Shown here piece after piece: positions 21,166-31,266 of a DNA stretch of 64,000 bases (within the stretch, counting starts at the first letter, position 1; each line of letters starts with the position of its first letter). Source of the DNA: Emydura subglobosa (Eukaryota > Chordata > Testudines > Chelidae); the NCBI GenBank assembly GCA_007922225.1, contig ML679969.1, forward strand, positions 20,044,932 to 20,108,931, in the 5' to 3' direction. Made by a program: the position numbers and the translations under genes. The notes under the pieces are model-generated. The model saw nothing but the letters and a program-made list of their open reading frames with translations, was not told the DNA's origin and did not search any database.

Positions 21166-23299
21166 TCACAGACCCCTTCTGCAGTGACCCAGGTTATGCT
21201 CCCATTGACTAGGCCCTACTCTGGCAGGACAAAAGAACCTTACTTTTGTCAATAAAAAGGTGGATTGTGCTGTCAAATGAGGCTGTCCCTTGAGGTGCCA
21301 GGATGGGTCCCATACTGTAACCGAAATTCTGAGCCTCAGCCCCTCCACCTCGCTACACTGCATAAATTTCCACAGGGCTGATGCTGGCGCTGTATTAACA
21401 GAAGAGCAGACTGCCCATTCAGATGCTGGACCTGAAACTGGTGCCAGGCACTGGGCCTGGGACTGCAAAGCCCAACAGGAGGGAGAGGTTGTGGTGCACC
21501 AGAGGGCTGAGCTGGGACACTGAGTCAGCCATAATGGAAACAGCATCATTGTTTGAACTTGGGGCAGTTTTCATTGTCACCAAGCGTTTGTACAACTTTG
21601 ATGGTGAAATCCGGACTGAAATCAGTCCCCAGAACTCTCTAGGGCCTCGGGAAGGCAGCTAAAGCCCCTTGCCTGGAGCTGGCAGCCTGTCAGACTGTGG
21701 GCAGCCACATGGATGATATTTTTGGTAGCACATGACAGCCAGCAGAATTTTCTCAGTGTGGAACTGAGTGGGATGAGTGTGCATGGCCCTACACTGCTCC
21801 CCTCACAGCTCCAGCACAGGGACAAGGGCGTGTGCGGGAGCAGTGTGGTTTGCAGTTAGTCCTGGAAGGACAGGATTTGAGATGAAGGGTGGGGATCGCT
21901 ATAGACAAGGTGAATGTGCTGCCACTGGAGGAAAGGGTTATTCCTGGTGCTTTGCAACAAAGAACCCCAGGAATGAGATGAAGACAGGCCAGTCACTGGT
22001 AAAACTCATTTTCCAGCCCTTCCCATTGAATCTGTTTTTCAGATTAATGTCTCCAGTTGTATTAACTACCACGTTCCTAGCTGGATCTACGTTCCTAACT
22101 CTCCTGCCTGGCTCCCTACTCGGCCCCCACCCCACATCGCTTTGCATTATGTTTGTGATACCTCCCCACTTAGTGTGACCTACAAATTGAACCTGCCTTC
22201 TCTAGCCCTTTTCGAGTCCTCACTTTCCCCGAGGCTGTCTGGAGGCCATATTTCTGGTGTTGGGCTGTGATCACTCCTGGACAGACCTGCAGCTCAGCCA
22301 TTAGACATCTTGTTCTCTGTTCCTTACTTTGGGCATTGGAGCCAAATACCCAGTGTGATGGATGTGGAGATGCTGTGTAATAATCTAAGAAGATGGAGCT
22401 GGAAGAATTGCCTGGACATGGTATGGGAGCTGGCCACTGAGGGGAAGATACTGCATAACTATGGGGTGCATTCAAATTTTCTGGAGGAAAGTATTTATCT
22501 AACTTCACAGGCGTTGTGTCAAATTCAAGCATGAAGGCAACAAAATGGCTCCTCAGATGAGAACATCCCAACACACACTTAGAAACCATGAGGAAAGCTA
22601 TTGGTGAATATTTATTATGTGCTCTCTCCAGTGAAGATGTGAGCTTTGTTTTGTCAGGTTGGGAGCCTAGTGATCCAGAGAACATTAAACAACCACAAAG
22701 CCTTTCCCAGGAGAAGCGGAGGGTCAAGTGGCAGGTACTGTTCCTGGGGAGAAAAGACTGAGCTGGAAGAGAAACACAGGCCCTGCAAGAGTGTCTGAAG
22801 CAGCTCGGCCTTCATGGGCCAGAGGATGGTAAAGCTGAGAAAGGCAAGCATGCCTGGAGTCTGCTTTATTGTTTGAAGATCTGTGTTCTGTATAGTGTTT
22901 TTGTTCTTAATGGATGACGCTGCCTGGTCATTGGGGGATGATGTCGCTATTCCCAGAGGGAACAGAACTGTGGGTGCTGAAGATAAGTCTGATCGGCTGA
23001 GCTAATCACACTGAGCAGCAGGGGACTCCAGTCCAGACACTGGTCTGAGAGAGGGAGAGTTGCGGGAGTCCACCCCAAAGACGTGACAGCCTGAAGGGAT
23101 GTGCTCAGAAAACATGAGGGGTCAGAGGTTCAGTGAGCCCAATGGCTGTGAGAGCAATGTAGGGAGGGCTTCCCAAATACAAATCCTGTCCAAGCCACCC
23201 GCTATAAAAAAAGTATATCAGCCGGTTACTGAATAGAAAGCAAACCGAAAATACAAGTGCCCTGACCATGGATTATTGGAGGAGCTGACCATGTGGCAC
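21166..23299. other. Unannotated DNA
   Basis: The longest chance frame is 185 codons (minus, 22170-22727). Its translation shows no recognisable domain, and a plus frame overlaps it, so it is not called a gene. No repeat was identified. Confidence 0.5.
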
Positions 23300-24660
23300 T
23301 ATAAATTTATAGCACCTGTCACCCTTCTCCTAGGCAGAGTCGGCAGCAACCAGAGCTGGGTTCAGTATGTAGGGGTTCCTTTTCAATAGTTCAACACAAA
23401 CTTGGTTCGAGGCCCACCCCCCCAGTAACCTGGGACAATTACATATCATTCCTGGGTGCCTCTAGAGGCAATACTCCCCTCTCACAAGCACAGAGTGTAG
23501 GAAAGAAACTTTTAATAAAAGGGGGAAAGTAACCCAGCATTGACTTGGGAAAGCATTGCAAGCAGGATTCACAAGCATAAAACCATGAACAAAACGCCCA
23601 CCCAAGAGTACCTTGGGCAGTTTCCTTTTGCTTCAGGTTCTTAAGTCCAGCAACCAGAACTTCCTTTAATGTGCCCCTCCCATCACAGCCCCCCCCCACT
23701 CACAGGTGCTGTCCTTAGTGCAGACCCAGATTTCAGAGGTGCAACTGCAGAGTTCACCTCATACCTGGGTGCGGTTTCACAGGGGTTTGGCATTCGAGCC
23801 CCTACCTTAGCAAGTTTAGTTCAGTTGAGGGTGATCTCCTCAGTTGGGGCAGACTGAGCACAGTTCTATGCCCTTTACTCATACAATAACTGGAACAACA
23901 TTTTATTATTCAAGTGATGTGAATTTGTAAAATGATTTGTAACCCAGCACCAGCCAAAGTTGGTGACTTGGGCAACACAGCTCTGCTTCTGGGAAGCTGG
24001 GCAGAGTAGATGTGTCCATGTAAATACAGTTGGGTCCTGAAGCCTTTCCCCCTCAGCAGGGGAGAGTTCATTCAGACCTTACTTGCACATGTGGAGAGAA
24101 GTGCTCCCTAGCAGCTCTCAGCATAGCTGATCTGTCCCTTTGTGCCTCTGATGGTCTGTCTCTCAGCCTGCCATCGCTTCAGTCCCTCTGGCAGTGAGGT
24201 CTCCTCTGAAAAGGTAGATGTGTTTAGAAAACCCTCTTAGTTTAGAGCCTTCCACCTTGGATGTGACACTCAGTATTTACAAACCTTGGGCCCTTTTATA
24301 CCACAGTAGAAAAACAATCGGATTCCTTTGAAATCCTGACCAGCACATAAAACAATCACCTTCTTTTAACCAATACTATACTCCCTTTGACTCCTGGCTT
24401 CTATAAACAGATTCTTCCATTAATGAATGCTTGAGGCTAACTGCATGAACAAACAAATCTTCATGAATATTCTTATTTTAACAAGTCTCTAAAGTAAGCA
24501 ATTTTTTCCATATACATTTCCCCTAGCTTGCCTTTTTATTTGGTTAACGATGTCAAGGAACACTTTTGTAGGGTTTCATTACAAGGAAGTGTCATGCTCT
24601 GGAATGTCACTTGTCCAAAGCTGATTTCAGTGGCACAATTACAGCTTCCTGTGGATTAAC
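23300..24660 (-). repeat. Possible antisense LTR material
   Basis: Minus-strand AATAAA signals (plus TTTATTATTC near 23901) and text similar in style to the other antisense LTRs suggest a degraded LTR, but neither termini nor a second copy could be found in the window. Confidence 0.25.
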
Positions 24661-25006
24661 CCCACTTCACAACATCCCAGTTACAGACCCTGCCCACCCA
24701 GTGGAAGGAACGTGCCTGTGACAGCCTGCACTGCCCTGTTTACTTGGACATCCCAATCACGCAGGTGCCAGCTGTGATTGTTGCAAAAACATCTGTGACA
24801 AGCCAGCAGCTGTGCACATGTTACAGCAGTGGCTGTCTTAGGTGGGCAGGGCTCCAAGGGCAAAGCGAGGGTGGCTTGACTGCCAAACTTTATTAAAAAT
24901 ATGTCTCGTAAAGCTGCAACCAGCTTCCATTACAAAGGGTCACGGTAGCCACAGCAGAGCTTTGGACTAGCACATGGATTTAGCATGAAACTGCTAGATT
25001 TACTGC
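24661..25006. other. Unannotated DNA
   Basis: Nothing recognised. Confidence 0.5.
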
Positions 25007-25383
25007 ATGTTTCTTAGGGTTAGCATAGTTCAGGTTCCCAAAAAGAGGACACTGCAGTGGTGACGAACTGAGGGGAAAGGGAGAGCCGGAAGGGGGAAGG
25101 AAGAGCAGGAGAGGTTGTAGCTCCAGCTGTCAGCCCCCTAACCCTTTGGCATGGAGAGGCTGTGGCTCCTGATGTCACCACCGTGAACGGAGATGCTGCG
25201 ACTCCAGCGGTTCGTCTCCTCCCCCACACATGCCCTAGCTGCGGCCCAGCTGCCATCCCCGCACGGCAAGGAAAAATCCTGAACATTTGCTAATATTTAA
25301 AAATCCGCCCAGATGGAGACTGGCAGACCAAAACCGAAGTCATGTCCAGGGAAACCCAGACATACGGTAACCCTGCTGTTTCT
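25007..25383. mobile_element. hAT-type MITE, 361 bp, with 8-bp target duplication
   Basis: The element is 25015-25375. It starts TAGGGTTAGCATAGTTC and ends GACATACGGTAACCCTG, inverted copies apart from a few changes. The flanks ATGTTTCT (25007-25014) and CTGTTTCT (25376-25383) match at 7 of 8 positions. The interior is partly palindromic around GTTCCCAAAAAGAGGACAC and GTCATGTCCAGGGAAAC. Non-coding and mobilised in trans. Confidence 0.85.
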
Positions 25384-25810
25384 AGACAGGTTGAAGAAAC
25401 ATGATCAAACAGTCATTACAAATTAGCCTGTTTTCAAATGCTGACCTGTGTCTGTCTCATTGTCTCCCAATGGCTACAATAGGGCTTACTGCTGTCCGTT
25501 CAAATTCCCCGTAGAGTTAAAGTGCTGTCACAGGTCCTGTGTTGGGAGTCAGCAAAAGTATGAAGGATTGGGGCCCAGCCCTGCTCTCACTAATGCCAAT
25601 AGGAGCTTTTTGGTCATAGTCCTCCACTGCTGCCGAACTCGGCATCATCGCCCTCCCCTTAGGCAGCCATTGGCACCAATGCTGTGTGACTGTACAATGC
25701 TACGATGTTGGGTCTCTGCAGTTTTATACCCATGGTGCATTGGTGTGAATGACTCCACAAAGCAAGGGTAAATTGTGAGAGATGTGTGAGAGAGAGGCAG
25801 CTCCTCTTTT
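25384..25810. other. Unannotated DNA
   Basis: Nothing recognised. Confidence 0.5.
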
Positions 25811-26025
25811 TTAGGCCTTGTCTAGATGGGGCAATTGACCAAAATAGCTATTGCAGAATAAATGATCTTGGAATAGCTCCCTGTATGGACACTCTAATTC
25901 AGAATAAAAATCTCTTTATTCCTTATAATACTCCGAGTAATGACTTTTATTCGGAAATGTGTCCACACAGACAACTATTCCAGAATAGCTATTCTGGACA
26001 ATTTCCTCATGTAGACAAAGCCTCA
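25811..26025. mobile_element. MITE with GGCCTTGTCTA termini
   Basis: The element is 25814-26022. The left end GGCCTTGTCTAGATG and the right end CATGTAGACAAAGCC are inverted copies, and the interior has further internal complementarity (ATTCCAGAATAGCTATTC around 25976). The flanking triplets TTA and TCA could be a diverged TWA duplication of PIF/Harbinger type. The termini match those of the element at 12.8 kb. Confidence 0.7.
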
Positions 26026-26934
26026 GATTGTAACCTCTTTGAGGCAGCAATTTAGGAAGACCACAAGGATCTTTGCATATCAGGGGAAATCTCACAGGTA
26101 TCTTCCTTTCATTCAAGTGCCCGAGATCTGTGCCTGTCTCACTGCAGGGCCAAGATGGCTCTCTTTGATCTCCAGGTGAGCATGGTTTCATGTGGCATGT
26201 CAACGCCCTCACCATATTTAAGTCAGCAGCCAGGGTTCCACTATAAAGCTGATGTTGAAACGCCTTGTAACACCACAGAAAAAGTCTCAGACTTTTACAT
26301 TTTGTGGGTTAACTCACTGGCAATTCAAATGTGCTCTGACCATTTTGAGTAAACTGAGTACTTCTTGAAATGAAAATATGTTAAAATGTCTCCTTTGGGA
26401 CAATTTGTGAAGTGTCTGGATTGTTGAATGTCCCACTGTCGGCTCAATGAAATCACATTGCATCATGAAATTCAAAACAGAAGATTTTCCTGGCTCTCCC
26501 CAGGCAGCATGTCTGGTTTATAATCCACTTACTTTGATTCCATGGTGTTTTGATTCCATGGTGATAAGGACTTTAAAAATGCTAATTGAGAGATTAGATA
26601 GAGTTTTGTATTGGTTCATGCAGGGCAGGAGTAGTCAGATGTTTATGAAATTGCTATTATTTAACAAACAGACAAGATTCTCCCCCACTGAAGCTAATGC
26701 AGAAAATAAAACATTGATGGAAAATATAATCTGCGATGATGTCTGTCTTTGGTAAATACTTCCAACACCTGGGCCAAATCTACAGGCTCAGGCCACGCTT
26801 TAGAGAGTGGATGCATTCCTCAGTGATTTCCAAACTACGACGGGAATATGGATGCTATTTTCCAGCTTCACACCTCTCATTTTGATCCTCCCGTCTCATG
26901 TATTGCTTCTCTTCCTCTCTGAGGAGAACGATGG
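26026..26934. other. Unannotated DNA
   Basis: AT-leaning sequence with short frames only. Confidence 0.5.
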
Positions 26935-27025
26935 GCCTGTGACTGGGGCACTAGCCTAGATTTTAACCCATATTTAATTCCCTGCTCCACTACAGGCTTC
27001 CTTCGTGACTCTGGGAAAGTCACCT
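26935..27025 (+). repeat. MIR-like CORE-SINE, left part
   Basis: The text ends GACTCTGGGAAAGTCACCT, the MIR/CORE-SINE block before the TTAACCTCTCTG region. It resumes at 27281 after a MITE insertion. This is an ancient amniote SINE and explains the otherwise puzzling split. Confidence 0.65.
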
Positions 27026-27280
27026 GGCCTTTGTCTTCACTGACAAAAAGGGGGGTTTTTACAGTGAGGTAATGAAAACTCCCAAGTTGTGTGGCTGCAA
27101 AATCTTAGTGGAGACAAGGCACCTGCCGTGTTTACTGCAAGGTCAGCACTGTGCTCTTGCCTACTCTGCATCATGGTACAACTGCAAAGCCTTGTCTCCA
27201 CTAGGGTTTTATAGCAGGATAGTGAATGCATGTTCATTGTCCCACAGTATTAACAGGTCTTTCTGTCAATGAAGACGGCC
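27026..27280. mobile_element. Foldback MITE inserted in the SINE, 255 bp
   Basis: The outer termini GGCCTTTGTCTTCACTGAC and GTCAATGAAGACGGCC are inverted copies. A second, perfect inner pair, TAGTGGAGACAAGGC and GCCTTGTCTCCACTA, flanks the centre, so the whole element can fold into one long hairpin. The two arms give mirror-image open frames on opposite strands, which explains the short similar translations there. No matching target duplication is evident (flanks CCT and ACA). Confidence 0.8.
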
Positions 27281-27400
27281 ACAGTTCTTCTGGGCCTCAG
27301 TTCCCATCCGTACAGTGGGAATAAACAGCACTGCCTTGCCTGATAGAAGATGAGTGTAACTACACTGGCGACTCTGGGAGGCACAGAAGTTGCCTCAGAC
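27281..27400 (+). repeat. MIR-like CORE-SINE, right part
   Basis: Contains GGGCCTCAGTTCCCATCC and CAGTGGGAATAAACAGCACT, the CORE-SINE end, continuing the block interrupted at 27025. Confidence 0.7.
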
Positions 27401-27799
27401 AGATAAACTTTATAAACCTTTACAAACTACTATTTATCTAAAAAAAAATAAAGAATGGGTTTGCACATTTTACAGAAAGGCTCCATTTAGAAAGGGTGAA
27501 TTGCATCACCAACATGAGTCGCTGCTGTTATATGTAGTTCGTAGCCTTTCAGTAAAGGGTGTGGTAAGCCATGGGAGTAAGCAAACTATTGAGTGCTAAC
27601 AATCTAAAACAATTGATCAACTATTTTTAAAAACATCTAATAATCATTCATTAACCCATGTATTTATAAAAGGAGCCTTACAATAAAGTGTGACCAAAAG
27701 ATGCAAAAACCAAAGAAGCCAAAAGATACCTGTCCTGGTAAGAGCAGCTGTCCCCTGAGTGGTACCCTTTCACCTGGGCATTGCAGCAGTGAGTGGTGC
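27401..27799. other. Unannotated AT-rich DNA
   Basis: Nothing recognised before the CR1 ORF1 fragment. Confidence 0.5.
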
Positions 27800-28001
27800 A
27801 CCAGCGCAGGAATATCTTGTTGAGGTTAAGGACCCAGTCAGGGATACACGCATCCTGGACATGAGTTTTTGGCTGCACAGATGGTGTCGATGGAAGGGTT
27901 TTGGCTCCCTTGGTCGTGGAATGCTGTTCCAGGAAGGAGGTCTGCTGGGAAGAGATGAGGTCCACCTAACCAAGAAGGGAAAGCGCATCTTTGTGCACTG
28001 A
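27800..28001 (+). pseudogene. CR1 ORF1 C-terminal fragment (SGNH esterase end)
   Basis: The translation includes LHRWCRWKGFGSLGRGMLF, then GLLGRDEVHLTKKGKR. This is the end of the esterase-like domain of CR1 ORF1, where the catalytic His belongs to a DxxH motif; here it reads D-E-V-H. It aligns residue for residue with the ORF1 of the minus-strand CR1 at 34.8-35.6 kb. The N-terminal catalytic Ser block is missing, so this is a truncated relic. It belongs to the same decayed plus-strand CR1 as the fragments at 28.17 kb and 31.3-33.3 kb. Confidence 0.85.
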
Positions 28002-28169
28002 CTCACCAGTCTAGTGAGGAGGTCTTTAACCTAGGTTCAAAGGGAGTAGGTGACAAAAGGCCACAGGTAAGCAGAAAAAAAAGACAACCTTTACATAGGG
28101 CTAGCTGTTTGGGGGGGCATGGAAATTATTGTAGGATCGTAGATGCAGCAATGGGGAAATCAGTGGGGG

Positions 28170-28440
28170 AAATCTGCTCAATATCTTAGATGTCTATACA
28201 CACATAAGGAGTAAAGGGAATAAACAGGAAGAACTGGAAGTATTAGTTCATAAACCAAATTATAACAATTGGCATCAGAGACTTGGGATAATTCTGATGA
28301 CTGGAATATTGATCTAGAGGGGTATGTCATGTTCTCGAAAGGACAGGCAGGATACAAAGGGAGGAGGCATTACATTCTACATCAAGAATATGGTGACCGT
28401 GCCTGGTATGGGTCACAGCTCAGAATGCCAAATTCAGGGC
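28170..28440 (+). pseudogene. CR1 ORF2 endonuclease N-terminal fragment
   Basis: In a broken frame the sequence encodes HIRSKGNKQEELEVLVHKP and, after a frameshift, RKDRQDTKGGGITFYIK. These are the first blocks of the CR1 APE-type endonuclease. They correspond to the blocks at 34.7-34.44 kb on the opposite strand. The fragment stops near 28468, where an LTR-like repeat has inserted, and the same ORF resumes about 2.8 kb later. Confidence 0.8.
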
Positions 28441-28467
28441 AGACTGATAAAAACCAGGTCAGTCACA

Positions 28468-29413
28468 CTCCTAAATTGGGGGTTTATCCTATATTTAGAT
28501 TTTACCAAGCCAGTAACAAAAGGGAGCTCCTGTAACATCACACTAGTTAACAAAAAGCCAAAACACAGTCCCATTAGGCACTCCAGCCCCTATCACCACT
28601 CAGACACATGGCCTTTATGATGAGAGGTTAAAGAAAACCAGATTCTTCACACAATGTTCTGCTAATCCCAAAGGATCAGCCACTCCCCCAGGTCAATAGA
28701 TATATTTTAGGTCTTGCCAAATACCACGCTTGTAACCAATCCATTAGTAAGTAAAAACTAAAAGTGTATTAATATAAAAAAGAAAAGATGAGAGTTATTG
28801 ACTGGTTAAAGGAATCATAAACATTGCAAATGATTTCAGAGTCTATAGATCAGGTTCACAGCAGCTTGCAAAAAGCCTCTCTGGATCACGCAAATAGATT
28901 GGGGTAATCAATCCCTTGTTCAAAGCTTCCTTTTGTTAGTAAATCACAGTTCAGAGGTGAGGTGCAGGATTGAGGACAAAGAAGTGATGTCACAGTCTCC
29001 TTTTAAACTTTCAATCCATGCACATGAAAAGTTACAGGCCAAAGATGGAGTCTTAGATCACATGTCCTTGTCACATGTCCTTATATGCCTTCCTGAATCA
29101 TGGGGCAGCATTGCCTCAGTGATTTCTCAAACATCTCCAGGACAGGCTCCGCAGGCGAGCTGATTGTCCGTAATGGGCCATTAAGCAGGCTGACTAGCCT
29201 TGATGCAAATTAGTCTTGGGACATCACCCAAAAAAACAACATGTTTTAGATACAAACACATGGCAAATATTTATAACTTCATATACAAAGATGATACATG
29301 AATTTAAACAGGATAATAAAACTTAGCAGCCCATAACTTTTCCATTGATACCTTGTATGACATACTTTGTACAAGACTCATTGCAATTTTGTACCATTGG
29401 TGACTGTATTAGC
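28468..29413 (-). repeat. LTR-like interspersed repeat (copy B)
   Basis: This is homologous to copy A at 8.03-8.99 kb, with shared ordered blocks such as TTTAGATTTTACCAAG, CCAGGTCAATAGATATA and GATGAGAGTTATTGA. It interrupts the CR1 endonuclease region. Termini remain uncertain. Confidence 0.4.
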
Positions 29414-29553
29414 GTTACTAGTTCCAGAGGGTTAGCTGTGTTAGTCTGTTTTTAGCAACAGAAACAGAAAAACAGAAATCCAAAACTTATACCCAAATAC
29501 ATTTGTTAGTCTTTAAGGTGCCACAGGACTCTCATTGTTTAGTGTAACTAGTT
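29414..29553. mobile_element. Short PLE foldback with ~10-bp target duplication
   Basis: The element is 29424-29543. Its left end reads AGCTGTGTTAGTCTG. Its right end, TTTGTTAGTCTTTAAGGTG, is the reverse complement of the PLE terminal segment seen at 6.0 kb and 33.3 kb. Flanks GTTACTAGTT (29414-29423) and GTAACTAGTT (29544-29553) differ at one position. It looks like a very short PLE copy carrying both termini and almost no interior. Confidence 0.65.
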
Positions 29554-29630
29554 ATCTTCCATTTTATGCAGCATCACAAATATATATTCAAGGTTCCTTG
29601 ACCCAGTAACCTTTAGTCTCTGCTAGTTAG
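29554..29630. other. Spacer between nested elements
   Basis: A short unassigned segment before the CR1 tail. Confidence 0.5.
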
Positions 29631-30617
29631 AATCATAGAATCATAGAATATTAGAGTTGGAAGGGACCTCAGGAGGTCATCTAGTCCAACCCCCTGCTCA
29701 AAGCAGGACTAATCTCAGCTATATCATCCCAGCCAGGGCTTTGTCAAGCCTCAGTTTAAAAACCTCTAAGGATGGAGATTCCACCACCTGCCTAGGTAAC
29801 CCATTCCAGTGCTTCACCACCCTCCTAGTGAAAAACTTTTTCCTAATGTCCAACCTAGACCTCCCGCCCTGCAACTTGAGACCATTGCTCCTTGTTCTGT
29901 CATCTGCCACCACCGAGAACAGCCTAGCCCCATCCTCCCTGGAGCCCCCTTTCAGGTAGTTAAAGGCCGCTATCAAATCCCCCCTCACTCTTCTCTTTTG
30001 CAGACTAAACAAGCCCAGTTCCCTCAGCCTCTCCTCATAAGTCCTGTGCTCCAGCCCCCTAATCATTTTTGTTGCCCTCCGCTGGACTCTCTCCAACTTG
30101 TCCACATCCTTTTCGTAGTGAGGGGCCCAAAACTGGACATAATATTCTAAATGCGGCCTCACCAATGCCGAATAGAGGGGAATAATCACTTCCCGGGACC
30201 TGCTGGCAATGCCCCTCCTAATGCAGCTCAATATGCTATTAGCCTTCTTGACAACCAGGGCACACTGCTGACTCATATCCAGCTTTTTATTCACTGTTAC
30301 CCCCAGGTCCTTTTCTGCAGAGCTGCTGCCTAGCTCGTCGGTCCCCAGTCTATAGCTGTGCATGGGATTCTTCCTTCCTAAGTGGAGGACTCTGCACTTT
30401 TCTTTGTTGAACCTCATTAGATTTCTTTTGGCCCAATCCTCCAGTTTGTTTAGGTCACTCTGTATCCTATCCCTACCTTGCAGGGTATCTACCACTCCCC
30501 CCAGCTTAGTGTTGTCCGCAAACTTGCTAAGGGTGCAATCTACCCCGTCCTCCTGATCATTAATAAAGATGTTGAACAAAACCGGCCCCAGGACCGACCC
30601 CTGGGGAACTCCTCTTG
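29631..30617 (-). mobile_element. Young CR1 LINE 3' part, antisense
   Basis: The 3' terminus on the minus strand is the ATTCTATGATTCTATGATT tail (plus 29631 onward). The copy is 5'-truncated at about 30617, within the reverse transcriptase. It is the least decayed CR1 of the window, with about 300 codons open. It sits inside the older plus-strand CR1 and is itself followed directly by an LTR at 30626. Confidence 0.93.
29719..30617 (-). pseudogene. CR1 ORF2 reverse transcriptase C-terminal half
   Basis: The minus-strand frame is open from the [18 protein letters not shown] block (reverse-transcriptase motif before the catalytic box) through the palm box to the thumb and C-terminal domain, ending after a [22 protein letters not shown] tail. 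The first in-frame Met is at 30579, giving 286 residues, but that Met is internal. In intact CR1 the palm box is F-A-D-D; here residues 20-23 from that Met read F-A-D-N, so the second catalytic aspartate is lost. The N-terminal endonuclease and fingers are absent. The fragment is therefore non-functional despite its open frame. Confidence 0.92.
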
Positions 30618-30625
30618 TGACCGCT

Positions 30626-31266
30626 TGTGATAGTTGGTATCAGGCAACAAACCAAAAGGAAATGCAGTTCACCTGTCTGTTATATGACTGAGGCAAACAA
30701 TCAAAACCAAGTGTTTTTAACTTTAGAGCTTTACTTCTGGTCTCCAGCAATTTAAGATTTCACCACAATCTCCACTTATTAGTCTTAAGCACATACAAAT
30801 ACAATAGATATTAGAGTACCCCAAAAGTTAATATTACTAGCACAAGTCTGAGGCAGTCTTCGGGTGAATCAGGCACAGATTTCCAAATGGCCAGTTGTTC
30901 CATTTGTACCCGGAGATCTTTCAATGTGTCCATGAAGTGACCTGCTGACTCAGACTCATTACCTCCTTCTTATACCCCCAAAGTTACAGAGACATGTCAA
31001 TCAAGAAAAATGTTACATTGACCAGACAAATCAATCACTGGCCAGAAGCAGGAGTTACAGAGACATGTCTTTAAAAAACAAAACAAAACAAAAACAAAAA
31101 CTGTTAAGCAAGCAGTTAGTCTGGAAGTTGAATTTCCCCATAGCTGCAATTCTAAAATCTATCCAGACTTCCTGCTTTTCACAGACATCTGCCCCAGCAT
31201 ATTCAGAGAGAGAGAATACATAGAGCCAGGCTCACTGCACGTGTTCATCATCTAGCCCCTCTCACA
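30626..31266 (-). repeat. Solo-type LTR, antisense, 641 bp
   Basis: On the minus strand the termini are TGTGAGAG and CTATCACA, an inverted TGTGA/TCACA pair. A TATA box (GTATAAGAAGG) lies near 30972. An (AAAAC)n run occurs at about 31073-31101. The LTR starts a few bases from the truncated end of the younger CR1 and is followed by the older CR1. Target duplications do not match (flanks CCGCT and GTTTG). Confidence 0.55.

Noticed and set aside
22170..22727. 185-codon minus frame
   Set aside because: No recognisable domain, a plus frame overlaps it, and length alone is not unusual over 64 kb on six frames.
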